Shown here: positions 1 to 7,956 of the stretch, one piece after another | Layout of the letters: every line of letters starts with the position of its first letter | How positions within the stretch are numbered: position 1 is the stretch's first letter | Origin: Mucilaginibacter saanensis | GTDB lineage: Bacteria > Bacteroidota > Bacteroidia > Sphingobacteriales > Sphingobacteriaceae | Assembly (NCBI RefSeq): GCF_014200575.1 | Contig: NZ_JACHBZ010000019.1 | Span: 1 to 64,000, forward strand | Direction: 5' to 3' | DNA: 64,000 nucleotides | The notes under the pieces: model-generated | The model's input: only the letters and a program-made list of their open reading frames with translations | What the model was told of the DNA's origin: nothing | Databases searched by the model: none | Made by a program: the position numbers and the translations under genes

Positions 1-905
1 AGCAACTGGCTGTTATGGGCTTCCAGGGCCTGCCAGATCGCTGTATTGAGTTCTGTTAAAGAATGGTAGATATGCTTGTTTAAAGGGGCGTATACCTTGG
101 TATAAATGATCTTAACCGCACCTTCTACCAATGCCTTGTCGCGCGGGCGGTACGCCCGCGCCGGTAATATGGTAGTGCCATAATGATCGGCAAAGTCTTC
201 AAATGTTTCGTTCAGGGTAGGTTCATAGCGACTGCTTTTGGTTACCGCCGCCTTCAGGTTATCCGGCACAATGGCGGCAGGAACGCCCCCGATGAAGTGC
301 AGGGTATTCTCACAGGCCGCTATAAAGTCTTCCTTTTGCTGGCTCATGACAGCCTCTACATAGGTGAGCTGGCTGGCACCAAGGATTGCCACAAAAACTT
401 CTACTTCAATGACTTCACCGGTTTCCTTGTCCGTATAGCTCATCTTTTCACCCGCAAAATCGACGTACAGTTTGTCCCCGGCCTTATGATCCATGTGCAT
501 GGTCGGATTGACCTTGGTCTTCCACTGGTTGTAATATGTGCAAAACTGGGTATACTTATAGCCCTCGGGGAACTCCTTGATATAGGCTTCCCACAAGATC
601 TGCCGGTTCATACCGGTCTTTTTAAGCTCTTTATCGACGTGGGGGAAGCAGCGCAGCATGGATTGCATACGGCTGCTTGGCTGGTTGTTTTCCCTGGTCT
701 TGCCGAAAAGGTCTTCCAGTTCCTTATCATTCAGGTTATTAACTTCTTCAAAGGTAAAACCGCTCTTTTTAAGGACGGCCAGGTACTTTCTTACGGTATT
801 CCGGGATGAATCAATCTGGGCAGCTATAAATCGCGTGCTGCGACCCTGGCTGTTCATCCTTAAAATCTTTCTAATCTTACTCATGCTGATTGTCAAATTG
901 GCCAT
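1..905 (-). CDS. istA: IS21-family transposase IstA, 3' end missing
   Basis: About 301 codons are present, read from an ATG at 905; a second in-frame ATG at 884 is an alternative start. An N-terminal helix-turn-helix lies at about residues 8-42 (SKIRKILRMNSQGRS followed by SSRNTVRKYL). An rve-type integrase core follows, with a DDE triad that can be read as D149 (KLYVDFAGEKM), D215 (VPDNLKAAV) and E261 (RDKALVEGAVK). No stop or frameshift is seen, so the visible part looks intact. In IS21 elements IstA catalyses strand transfer and is helped by the ATPase IstB, which is expected beyond the left edge. Confidence 0.93.
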   Translation of the reverse strand, partial: MANLTISMSKIRKILRMNSQGRSTRFIAAQIDSSRNTVRKYLAVLKKSGFTFEEVNNLNDKELEDLFGKTRENNQPSSRMQSMLRCFPHVDKELKKTGMNRQILWEAYIKEFPEGYKYTQFCTYYNQWKTKVNPTMHMDHKAGDKLYVDFAGEKMSYTDKETGEVIEVEVFVAILGASQLTYVEAVMSQQKEDFIAACENTLHFIGGVPAAIVPDNLKAAVTKSSRYEPTLNETFEDFADHYGTTILPARAYRPRDKALVEGAVKIIYTKVYAPLNKHIYHSLTELNTAIWQALEAHNSQL

Positions 906-969
906 CTTAGACAGGTCTTTTGCCCTCAAAAGATGGTTGCTTTTACAGCATTTGCTACGAGTTTTGGTG

Positions 970-1035
970 GGTCAGTTTGCCCCGAAATGCCCTGGTCAAT
1001 TTGCCCCGAAACAGTGGGTCAGCTTGCGCCGAAAT
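970..1035. repeat. Three tandem terminal repeats of the IS21-family element
   Basis: Three copies of a motif close to GGTCAGTTTGCCCCGAAAT start at 970, 994 and 1017, with a spacing of 24 and 23 bp. The third copy differs at two positions (GCTTGCGCC). They lie just upstream of istA, where IS21 elements carry multiple IstA-binding repeats. Confidence 0.85.
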
Positions 1036-1051
1036 GGTGTGGTCTCATTCA

Positions 1052-1102
1052 TCATAATCTCCACTTTGATAACGATTTTCTTCTTATTGTTACGTTTGCC
1101 AT
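1052..1102 (-). pseudogene. 5' stub of a probable tyrosine integrase gene, truncated by the IS
   Basis: Seen: directly behind the HTH gene, overlapping its stop in a TAATG arrangement, an ATG opens a 16-codon frame reading MANVTIRRKSLSKWRL and then a stop. Known: in Bacteroidota elements a HTH gene of this type is often followed by a site-specific integrase whose N-terminus has this kind of basic beta-strand start. Inferred: the reading frame was broken when the IS21-type element inserted after roughly codon 13, so only the start remains here. The rest could lie beyond the IS, off the window. The identity rests on very few residues. Confidence 0.5.
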
Positions 1103-1671
1103 TAGATCTGATTAAGTAAAATTGAATCAATATTTTTCTTGGCAACATAGATGAATCGACCTACCTGAAACTTATCTATATTATTTCTTTTGATTAAATT
1201 ATATATTGCTGCGTCTGAGATTTTGAACTTCTCGTGTATCTCGCCCATATTATAAAAGTCATCAATCCGGGGCATTTTGCGTACCTGCTTTTTAGAAAGA
1301 GGAATTGCAAGTGTCCTTGATTGAAATAATCGCTCGATGTCACTCTTTAGAATGATTGTCCGGCGAATAAAAAGATTGTAGGCGACAAGTTTACCCGTGT
1401 TTATTAAATGATAAATAAAACTGCGCGATACGCCAAGCAAAAGCGCAGCTTTTTGAGTATCTAAAAACTCTACGTTTTTAACGAATTGCATTACTTGAGC
1501 GGATAAAATACTAGGCTGTCGGTATTCCGCTTCAATCTTTTCATTTCTCTGCTTTGTAGCGTTAAATCGTTTATTACACAGTTTGCCGCAAAATCGCGTG
1601 ACTGTGGTTTTGGCATTGAATGTTTGCTTACAATACGCACATTTTCTTTGGATCGTGAAATTTGAACTCAT
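1102..1671 (-). CDS. HTH / zinc-finger protein of an integrative element (excisionase-like)
   Basis: 189 residues, ATG start. The N-terminus has a small zinc-finger-like cluster (CAYC at about 12-15, then C28 and C32). Two winged-HTH units of the excisionase or MerR-like HTH_17 type follow, at about 69-115 (FLDTQKAALLLGVSRSFIYHLI) and about 139-185 (YNMGEIHEKFKISDAAIYNLI). This double-HTH layout is common in proteins encoded next to integrases of Bacteroidota mobile elements, where they are thought to act as DNA-binding accessory factors. The stop overlaps the start of the truncated integrase stub. A chromosomal regulator is possible, but the context favours a mobile element. Confidence 0.7.
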   Translation of the reverse strand: MSSNFTIQRKCAYCKQTFNAKTTVTRFCGKLCNKRFNATKQRNEKIEAEYRQPSILSAQVMQFVKNVEFLDTQKAALLLGVSRSFIYHLINTGKLVAYNLFIRRTIILKSDIERLFQSRTLAIPLSKKQVRKMPRIDDFYNMGEIHEKFKISDAAIYNLIKRNNIDKFQVGRFIYVAKKNIDSILLNQI

Positions 1672-2031
1672 GTATTTTAAATTTCCACAGTTTAATTATC
1701 CACATTAACACCTGTCCCAACAAATCATCGCAAAGATATCGGTCGTTGTATCTCCATAAAATTGTAGTATTTTGTAACATTTAGTGTCATTTAATGCTAT
1801 TTAGTTATCGATAGTTACAATCACTTACATGACACTAAAAATGAGGAACAAAAGATGCTTCGGGAACCAAAAAAGCAACGAAATTACTTTCTAATAGTAA
1901 CAAAAAGTAAAAATATACCGATTGTTATTATTTATAACATCCTGATAACATGGCATTTAAGAAAATAAAATAGCGATTTTTACTTTCTGTTTTTATTTTA
2001 TAAATAATTGACAATCAATAAGTTACATCGA
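1672..2031. other. AT-rich intergenic stretch, probable element junction next to mnmE
   Basis: 360 bases without a credible gene. It contains an 11-bp perfect inverted repeat (1780-1790 and 1829-1839). Just right of it lies the 3' end of mnmE, which is a known integration target of tyrosine-recombinase elements such as SGI1. The attachment site, if any, would be in this stretch, but the partner repeat is outside the window. Confidence 0.4.
1780..1839. repeat. Inverted repeat TTTAGTGTCAT / ATGACACTAAA
   Basis: Two 11-bp arms match perfectly (1780-1790 and 1829-1839) around a 38-bp spacer that contains ATCGAT. It lies upstream of the HTH gene, within the probable element end. It could bind the HTH protein or the recombinase; this is inference. 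Confidence 0.6.
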
Positions 2032-3426
2032 CTACTTGCCGATACAGAACTTACTGAATATATTATCCAGCAGATCATCAGTGGTAACAGCTCCGGTTAT
2101 TTCGCCAAGGTAGTGCAGGGCTTGTTTAATATCCATTGATAAAAAATCAGAGGTGATGCTGCCGTCAATGCCGCCGAGAATCCTGATTAAGGCTTCTTCT
2201 GTTTTCTGCAAAGCTTCCAGGTGCCTGATGTTGGTAACCAGGGTTTCGTCGCCACTTAACTGGTCTTTAATGGCTGCACTGTATATTCTATTTTTCAGAT
2301 CATCAATGTGCAGCTTCTCCTTTGCAGAAATAAATATGGTTTGAGTATCCGGAAGTCCGGAGGTATTGAAGAAATGACTTATACTTTCAGATTTACCTGT
2401 TTCCTCACTTATCAGATCCATTTTATTAGCCACCATCAGCATGGCAATGCCAGGCCCTTGCAAGCTTTCCAGATCGCTCTTAAGTTCTTCGGGGGTTATT
2501 TGCTCTGCATCAAAAACGTAAATTAACAGGGCCGACTGGCTAATTTTCTCCATGGTGCGCTGTACACCTATTTGTTCAATAGCATCGGTAGCCTCACGTA
2601 TACCCGCGGTATCTATTAGTCTGAAGTTAATACCCTGTATATTTAACACTTCTTCAATGGTATCACGGGTAGTACCTGGGATATGACTTACAATAGCACG
2701 TTCTTCATTTAAAAGAGCATTCAACAGCGTTGATTTGCCGGCATTGGGCCTTCCGGCTATTACCGTGTTAACACCCTGCTTAATGGCATTACCCAACTCA
2801 AACGACTGTATCAACCTGCCAATTATTCGGGTAATATCAACAATAAGCTGTTTAAGCTGACCGCGGTTTGCAAACTCAACATCTTCTTCGGCAAAATCAA
2901 GCTCCAACTCAATGAGCGAAGCAAAATTTACCAGCTGTTCACGCAAGGTTTGCAGCTGGTTACTAAACCCTCCCCTAAGCTGCTGTAAAGCTACTTGTTG
3001 GGATGCCTTAGAATTAGATGCGATTAAATCGGCTACGGCTTCGGCCTGTGAAAGATCAAGCTGACCGTTTAAAAAAGCCCTCAGCGTAAACTCCCCCGGC
3101 TTAGCCGAGCGTGCACCTTTTTTAATGAATAGCTTAATGATCGATTCAATGATATAACCCGAGGCATGGCAGGATATTTCCACCACGTTCTCGCGTGTAT
3201 ATGACCTTGGTGCAACAAATAAGGAAACTAAAACCTCATCTAAAATCAGGTCGCCATCAACAATATGACCAAAGTGTATGGTGTGCGATGCCTGCTTTGT
3301 TAAGTCTTTCCCCTTCCATACGCTGTTAGCTATGGTTATAGCATCCAGTCCCGAAAGACGGATCACCGCAATTGCGCCAATTCCGTTTGGTGTGGCAAGG
3401 GCTACTATAGTTTCATTATTTGTCAT
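2032..3426 (-). CDS. mnmE: tRNA modification GTPase MnmE
   Basis: 464 residues, the normal family length. With MnmG it forms the carboxymethylaminomethyl group on U34 of certain tRNAs in the cytoplasm. Domains: N-terminal tetrahydrofolate-binding domain (starts with IVALATPNGIGAIAVIRLSG), helical domain, and inserted G domain with GRPNAGKS (about 225-232), GTTRDT, DTAG and NKMD. The protein ends in the FCIGK tail that carries the catalytic cysteine. The ATG at 3426 has a TAnnTTTG box about 55 bp upstream. The full C-terminus is present, so insertion of the neighbouring element has not damaged the gene. Confidence 0.97.
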   Translation of the reverse strand: MTNNETIVALATPNGIGAIAVIRLSGLDAITIANSVWKGKDLTKQASHTIHFGHIVDGDLILDEVLVSLFVAPRSYTRENVVEISCHASGYIIESIIKLFIKKGARSAKPGEFTLRAFLNGQLDLSQAEAVADLIASNSKASQQVALQQLRGGFSNQLQTLREQLVNFASLIELELDFAEEDVEFANRGQLKQLIVDITRIIGRLIQSFELGNAIKQGVNTVIAGRPNAGKSTLLNALLNEERAIVSHIPGTTRDTIEEVLNIQGINFRLIDTAGIREATDAIEQIGVQRTMEKISQSALLIYVFDAEQITPEELKSDLESLQGPGIAMLMVANKMDLISEETGKSESISHFFNTSGLPDTQTIFISAKEKLHIDDLKNRIYSAAIKDQLSGDETLVTNIRHLEALQKTEEALIRILGGIDGSITSDFLSMDIKQALHYLGEITGAVTTDDLLDNIFSKFCIGK

Positions 3427-3481
3427 GGAGTTATTTGAGCATTAAGTTACGGGCTATGATGTATAGCCGCACAACTGATTG

Positions 3482-3489
3482 CAAAAGTA
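3482..3489 (-). promoter_or_regulatory. Promoter -7 box of mnmE
   Basis: On the minus strand this reads TACTTTTG and matches the Bacteroidota TAnnTTTG consensus, about 55 bp before the mnmE ATG. A clear -33 TTTG at the expected distance was not seen. Confidence 0.5.
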
Positions 3490-3583
3490 AAACAAAATAA
3501 CAGGAACTATAAACCATGCATCATGAACTACTTTTCAATGACCAAATGACACACATGTAACTACCTCAATCATTAAAAAACTT

Positions 3584-3591
3584 TACATTTG
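3584..3591 (+). promoter_or_regulatory. Possible promoter -7 box TACATTTG of the ndpA-like gene
   Basis: It matches TAnnTTTG and ends only 6 bp before the ATG at 3598, so a transcript from it would be leaderless or nearly so. Confidence 0.4.
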
Positions 3592-3597
3592 GCAATT

Positions 3598-4656
3598 ATG
3601 GTAACTTTTTTTGAAGCTTCGCTCGATACTATCTCGGTACATCACGTTGGTAATCAAACGCAAAGCGAAATGTATGCACTATCTGAGCATCCACTTGAAC
3701 TTAAGGATGATATTATCCCAAACCTGCTGATGCAGTATTTTTTAAAGCCTTTTGAAAAAGCAAATGAGGTTTACCACCTGATGCACCACAGCGGCGATTT
3801 AAATTTGAATGAGTTGCACCACTTTGCTACACAGGCATTTGAGGATAAAGAGAAGTTTCACGAAGCCTCTGAACAAATTGCCAAACACCTGTACAAGGTT
3901 ACCACCCACCCTAACATTAAAGGCGGCGAACTTTATGTGGTATATTTTAACAAAGTACAAATTGAGGGTAATCCGCTGGACGCTATCGGCATTTTTAAAT
4001 CGGAAAATAAGGAAACCTATTTAAAGGTTTACCCGGACAAAGGCGGTTTCCAGGTTGATTATGAGCAAGATGCCATTAACATCAATAAACTTGACAAAGG
4101 TGTGCTGATTTTCAACATTGAAAAGGAGAACGGCTATAAGGTAGTAGTAGTTGATAAAACCAATGGCGGCCAGGATGCAGCCGTATACTGGAAAGACGAA
4201 TTTCTACAATTGAAGATCCGTAATGATAGCTTCAACCAAACCAGCAACACACTGGGTATCTACAAAAACTTTGTTACTCAAAAGCTCGATGACGAATTTG
4301 AAATGAGCAAAGCTGATAAGATTGACCTGCTTAACCGCTCCATGAAATATTTTAAAGAGAAGGAAACCTTTGATATGGATGAATTCTCGAACGAGGTGAT
4401 TGGTAATCCGGATGCTATTGAATCATTCAAAAACTTCAAGAACCAATACGAACAGGAGTTTGACAGCCCTATTGCAGATACTTTTGAAATATCGGGCAAC
4501 GCTGTAAAAAAGCAGGCCCGTGATTACAAAAGCGTATTAAAGCTGGATAAAAACTTCCACATTTATATACATGGCGATAAAGAGCTGATTGAAAAGGGTT
4601 TTGACGATGGTAGGGCGATGAACTACTATAAGGTTTATTTTAAGGAGGAAGCATAA
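3598..4656 (+). CDS. Nucleoid-associated protein, NdpA/YejK family
   Basis: 352 residues from the ATG at 3598. An in-frame TTG at 3589 would add three residues but overlaps the promoter-like box, so the ATG is preferred. The sequence follows the 37-kDa nucleoid-associated family (PF04245): starts MVTFFEASLDTISVHHVGN, with the GGELYVVYF and GIFKSENKETYLKV segments in the middle and NFHIYIHGDKELIEKGFDDG near the end. E. coli YejK binds DNA; the Bacteroidota relatives are little studied. A damaged copy of the last 120 bp is found again at 5389-5507, beyond the SUMF1 gene. Confidence 0.88.
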   Translation: MVTFFEASLDTISVHHVGNQTQSEMYALSEHPLELKDDIIPNLLMQYFLKPFEKANEVYHLMHHSGDLNLNELHHFATQAFEDKEKFHEASEQIAKHLYKVTTHPNIKGGELYVVYFNKVQIEGNPLDAIGIFKSENKETYLKVYPDKGGFQVDYEQDAININKLDKGVLIFNIEKENGYKVVVVDKTNGGQDAAVYWKDEFLQLKIRNDSFNQTSNTLGIYKNFVTQKLDDEFEMSKADKIDLLNRSMKYFKEKETFDMDEFSNEVIGNPDAIESFKNFKNQYEQEFDSPIADTFEISGNAVKKQARDYKSVLKLDKNFHIYIHGDKELIEKGFDDGRAMNYYKVYFKEEA

Positions 4657-4662
4657 CCTGAT

Positions 4663-5367
4663 ATGATTAACGCAATCGACATTGCTGACCTTAATGACCA
4701 GATGGTACAGATACCGGGTGGAAAAATTGAAATGCGGGACGATAGAACAAAGGAGAAATGGACTGTTGAACTTGAACCTTTCCTAATTGCAAAATTTCCG
4801 GTAACACAGTATCTGTATTTTGAAATCACAAAAGAATCACCAAGCACTTTTAAAGGCGACAAACAACCTGTTGAAACGGTTACATGGAAAGATGCGATAA
4901 CCTTTTGTAATTCTCTATCTGTCCGAACAGGATTAAAACCATACTATTATTTTAATAGTGACAGTGAAGAGATAACTTTTGCCCCCACAGCAGCTGGGTT
5001 TCGATTACCAACAGAAGCCGAATGGGAATATGCTTGTAAAGCCGGAACAACAGAAATCAGATACGGTGAATTAGATTTGATAGCCTGGTATAAAGGCAAT
5101 TCAGGAAAAACTCCCCATACTGTTGGACTCAAAGAGCCAAATTCATGGGGGCTTTATGATATGTTAGGCAACGTTTGGGAATGGTGTTCGGATATTTATG
5201 ATGAAACAGTTTACGGCTCATATCGTATTTTCAGAGGAGGAGGTTGGTGTGATGAAGAAAGGGGTTGCATGGCGACTAACCGTAGGCGCAGTCATCCTAC
5301 TTCGTTTAAAATTGATGATCTTGGATTTCGCATAGCAAGAAATATAACAGACACTACAAGCTGCTAA
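4663..5367 (+). CDS. SUMF1/FGE-like domain protein (formylglycine-generating enzyme family)
   Basis: 234 residues, no signal peptide, so probably cytoplasmic. It has the FGE-sulfatase fold signatures: MVQIPGGKIEM, FPVTQYLYFEI, RLPTEAEWEYACKAGT, LYDMLGNVWEWCSD and RGGGWCDEERGCMATNRR, then LGFRIARN. FGE enzymes use two active-site cysteines near this last segment. Here C196 and C202 are present, but the spacing is C-x5-C and not C-x4-C as in true FGE, so enzyme activity is uncertain; many family members have other roles. It starts 6 bp after the ndpA-like stop, looks more AT-rich than its neighbours and is bracketed by a duplication. This suggests acquisition by transfer. No sulfatase gene is in the window. 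Confidence 0.85.
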   Translation: MINAIDIADLNDQMVQIPGGKIEMRDDRTKEKWTVELEPFLIAKFPVTQYLYFEITKESPSTFKGDKQPVETVTWKDAITFCNSLSVRTGLKPYYYFNSDSEEITFAPTAAGFRLPTEAEWEYACKAGTTEIRYGELDLIAWYKGNSGKTPHTVGLKEPNSWGLYDMLGNVWEWCSDIYDETVYGSYRIFRGGGWCDEERGCMATNRRRSHPTSFKIDDLGFRIARNITDTTSC

Positions 5368-5388
5368 TAGCAGCATTATTTTGCTAAC

Positions 5389-5507
5389 ATTAAAACTGGG
5401 TAAAACTTCCACATTTATATACATGGCGATAAAGAACTGATTGAAAAAAGTTTTGACGATGGTCGCGCTATGAACTATATAAGGTTTATTTTGAGGAGGA
5501 AGCGTAG
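5389..5507 (+). pseudogene. Decayed duplicate of the 3' end of the ndpA-like gene
   Basis: About 119 bp match 4536-4656 almost base for base. They encode the same NFHIYIHGDKELIEK stretch and end at an equivalent stop. Single-base deletions (one near 5401, one in the AACTATATAAGG segment) break the frame, and there are several silent-type substitutions. It has no upstream part, so it is a remnant. With the intact copy it forms direct repeats around the SUMF1 gene. Confidence 0.9.
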
Positions 5508-5608
5508 ACTAATTATTGGCTATTATCCGTAAAAAAACATAAACCTTTTCAAGCGCTATAAGTCATACATGCAATCAAGTAATAATCACAAACTTTATCA
5601 CTGCATTT

Positions 5609-5899
5609 ATGAAAAAGCTTTTACTTTTAAGCCTTCTGCTATTATTTTTTATTACAAGTTGCAAAACTCCTGTTTACTCTCTGGGAATGACGGAAAGTGA
5701 ATTTACCGCCCATCACAAATGGGCTACAGATCTGGTTGAGAAATCCGCAGAAAGAACCGTTTATAAAAGAGGAAGTACATCCGTTGTGTCCTTTGTGGCA
5801 CAGCCTACTTATTACTATTACTTTGTTGATGGTAAGTTAGTCCGTATTGACGAAGGTGAGCGCAAGCCTTATGTTATAGTAGATCATACCAATAATTAA
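5609..5899 (+). CDS. Small lipoprotein, BamE-like fold possible
   Basis: 96 residues. A lipoprotein signal ends in FITSC, so the mature protein should be lipid-anchored in the envelope. The mature part begins with GMTESEF and later has YYYYFVDGKLVRIDEGER. This resembles the GMTxxEV start and the strand near the end of SmpA/OmlA/BamE-type small lipoproteins, but the match is weak. No function is assigned. A strong hairpin lies just after the stop. Confidence 0.7.
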   Translation: MKKLLLLSLLLLFFITSCKTPVYSLGMTESEFTAHHKWATDLVEKSAERTVYKRGSTSVVSFVAQPTYYYYFVDGKLVRIDEGERKPYVIVDHTNN

Positions 5900-5915
5900 T
5901 AAGTTGGCTGTAAAA

Positions 5916-5948
5916 AGCCTTACGAAGTTTTAAAAACTTCGTAAGGCT
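5916..5948. terminator. Palindromic hairpin between convergent genes; copy of a dispersed repeat
   Basis: The arms AGCCTTACGAAGTTTT and its exact complement are separated by one base. It lies between the lipoprotein gene and the end of kup, so it could end transcription from both sides. A second copy at 57314-57345 differs by one compensated base pair. Confidence 0.75.
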
Positions 5949-5955
5949 GATATCA

Positions 5956-7956
5956 TCAATCAATCTCGGCCAAACTTCCTAAAGCATGAGTAACCGGATC
6001 AATCCTTTTTAAATGAATATTACTTACAGGTTTCACTACCAGTGGTATTTTTTCTATACGGGTTTCGCTGGTATCCAAACCAAAAGCTTTTGCCTCAGAC
6101 TGTGCCAGTTTTTTTATTGCGAAGTAACTATTCAAAATAAATCCTTCAGATACGCTGAACAAGTTATTGTATGACAGGAATTTCTCCATGATCACAAACC
6201 TGAAATCGGCAGCTATACCATATTTGTTTAATGACTCATACTGGCTGGTAATGTCAATCTCCTTACGCTGAACCATATCCTCTACCACGTTGCGGAAAAG
6301 CACGTTAACCCGGGGTTGTATCCTGAAACCAAGCCTGTATTCAATACGAATCACCTTACCTGGTTCTATCTGGTCAACACTGTATTCCATGGTATAAGGC
6401 TCGTCTGTACGTTCAATATGCACAAACCAGTAGGTATCAGCACGTTTAGGCCTGCGGCTCATAATGGAGTATATGATCTTTTCTTCTATTTGCCTGCCAT
6501 TGTTGGCCTTGGTCAAATAAATTAAGTGTGTGGCGTATTTGTTAACAGTAGTATCGGCACTCAGTGCACTTAATAAAGGTAGTTGCTCCTTAATATCAAT
6601 AAAGTTCAGGAAGCGATTGTTGATCTTACGTGCTCTAAACCAAACATACATGGTAAATATCAGCCCAATCTCAAAGCCAACAAAAAACAACCTTTTTAAT
6701 ATCTTAACTGCATTGGCCACAAAAAACGAGAACTCTACCGTTAAAAATACGCATAGTATAATGGTAACCAGCCATACCGGCCAGTGTTTTACATAACGCA
6801 TAAAGTAATACATTAAAATGGTAGTGCTGAGCATGGCTATAGTGATACTAAAACCGTAAGCAGCCGTCATGGCACTTGATGTTTTAAAGTATAACGATAC
6901 CAGAATACAGCCCACACACAATATCCAGTTAATGCTTGGGATATAAATTTGTCCGCGTATGTTTGACGGGTATTTAATGGTGATACGTGGCCAAAAATTC
7001 ATACTCACCGCCTCGCTGATGAGAGTAAATGAACCGCTGATCAAAGCCTGGCTGGCAATAATGGTAGCCATGGTAGCCAGTGCTACACCGGGAATCAGAA
7101 ACTGGTGCGGCACTATCTCAAAGAAAGGGTTAACACCGGTAAAATTTTTACCCGGCGCTTGTGCCAAAACCCATGCACCCTGCCCAAGATAATTAAGCAC
7201 TAACGTGGTTTTTACAAAAATCCAGCTTACTTGTATGTTTTTACGACCGCAGTGCCCCAGATCTGAGTATAAAGCTTCGGCACCTGTGGTACACAAAAAT
7301 ACTGCACCCAGCAACCAAAATCCCTTAGGGTGATCCATTAACAGCCTTGCTCCATAATATGGATTAAGTGCTTTAAAAATAGCCGGATAATGCATAACCT
7401 GCATGGTTCCTAAAACACCCAGCATCACAAACCATAAGAGCATTACCGGCCCAAATGCCGCGCCCACCACCTTGGTACCAAATTGCTGGAAAAAGAAAAG
7501 CAATATGATGATGATGATCACGATAATTAAAATAAGATTATTGCCCGGTACAATAACATTTGCAAAGGCAGGCACCAGGTTTAATCCCTCAATTGCTGAT
7601 GTAACTGATATAGGCGGCGTAATAATACCATCGGCCAGTAAAGTACCTGCACCTATTATGGCAGGGATAGCCAGCCATTTACCATAGCGCCTTACCAGTG
7701 CATATAATGAAAATATACCGCCTTCGCCGTTATTATCAGCTTGCAGGGTTATCACAATATATTTAAAGGTAGTTTGCAGGGTAAGTGTCCAAAATATACA
7801 GGAGATAGATCCTAATACCAGGGCCGGATCAACTTTACCCCCCTCAACCAGTAAAGTTTGAAAAACATACAGCGGAGATGTACCGATATCACCAAAAATA
7901 ATACCGAGGGTAACAATCAGGCCCGCGAAAGAAAGTTGCTTGACGTGCGAATTCAT
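5956..7956 (-). CDS. kup: KUP-family potassium uptake protein
   Basis: 666 residues, usual for the family. It is an inner-membrane K+ symporter with about 12 membrane segments in residues 10-440, followed by a cytoplasmic C-terminal region. Family signatures: GIIFGDIGTSPLYVFQTLL at the N-terminus, NNGEGGIFSLYALV, GTLLADGIITPPISVTSAIEGL, and TTGAEALYSDLGHCGR. The ATG at 7956 is the natural start. The 400-bp upstream region holds two tandem palindromes that may be operator sites. No ydaO-type riboswitch was recognised. Confidence 0.95.
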   Translation of the reverse strand: MNSHVKQLSFAGLIVTLGIIFGDIGTSPLYVFQTLLVEGGKVDPALVLGSISCIFWTLTLQTTFKYIVITLQADNNGEGGIFSLYALVRRYGKWLAIPAIIGAGTLLADGIITPPISVTSAIEGLNLVPAFANVIVPGNNLILIIVIIIIILLFFFQQFGTKVVGAAFGPVMLLWFVMLGVLGTMQVMHYPAIFKALNPYYGARLLMDHPKGFWLLGAVFLCTTGAEALYSDLGHCGRKNIQVSWIFVKTTLVLNYLGQGAWVLAQAPGKNFTGVNPFFEIVPHQFLIPGVALATMATIIASQALISGSFTLISEAVSMNFWPRITIKYPSNIRGQIYIPSINWILCVGCILVSLYFKTSSAMTAAYGFSITIAMLSTTILMYYFMRYVKHWPVWLVTIILCVFLTVEFSFFVANAVKILKRLFFVGFEIGLIFTMYVWFRARKINNRFLNFIDIKEQLPLLSALSADTTVNKYATHLIYLTKANNGRQIEEKIIYSIMSRRPKRADTYWFVHIERTDEPYTMEYSVDQIEPGKVIRIEYRLGFRIQPRVNVLFRNVVEDMVQRKEIDITSQYESLNKYGIAADFRFVIMEKFLSYNNLFSVSEGFILNSYFAIKKLAQSEAKAFGLDTSETRIEKIPLVVKPVSNIHLKRIDPVTHALGSLAEID

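Larger units (their letters stand above)
1..1060 (-). mobile_element. IS21-family insertion sequence, right part, cut by the window start
   Basis: Seen: a transposase reading frame entering from position 1, followed outward by three tandem copies of a short terminal repeat (970-1035). Multiple repeats at the ends are known for the IS21 family, whose IstA binds them. The outer boundary is not resolved. It lies somewhere near 1040-1065, because the reading frame to its right is recognisable only up to about 1064. The istB partner gene would be off the window to the left. Confidence 0.85.

Noticed and set aside
970..1035. A short CRISPR-like array
   Set aside because: Three 18-19 bp copies with 4-6 bp gaps have no spacers and sit at an IS end.
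183..1119. Plus-strand open frames over the IS region
   Set aside because: They are antisense to istA, which has a DDE triad and an intact frame; the plus-strand translations show no family features.
4663..5367. Calling the SUMF1 protein an active sulfatase-modifying enzyme
   Set aside because: The cysteine spacing differs from true FGE and there is no sulfatase gene nearby.
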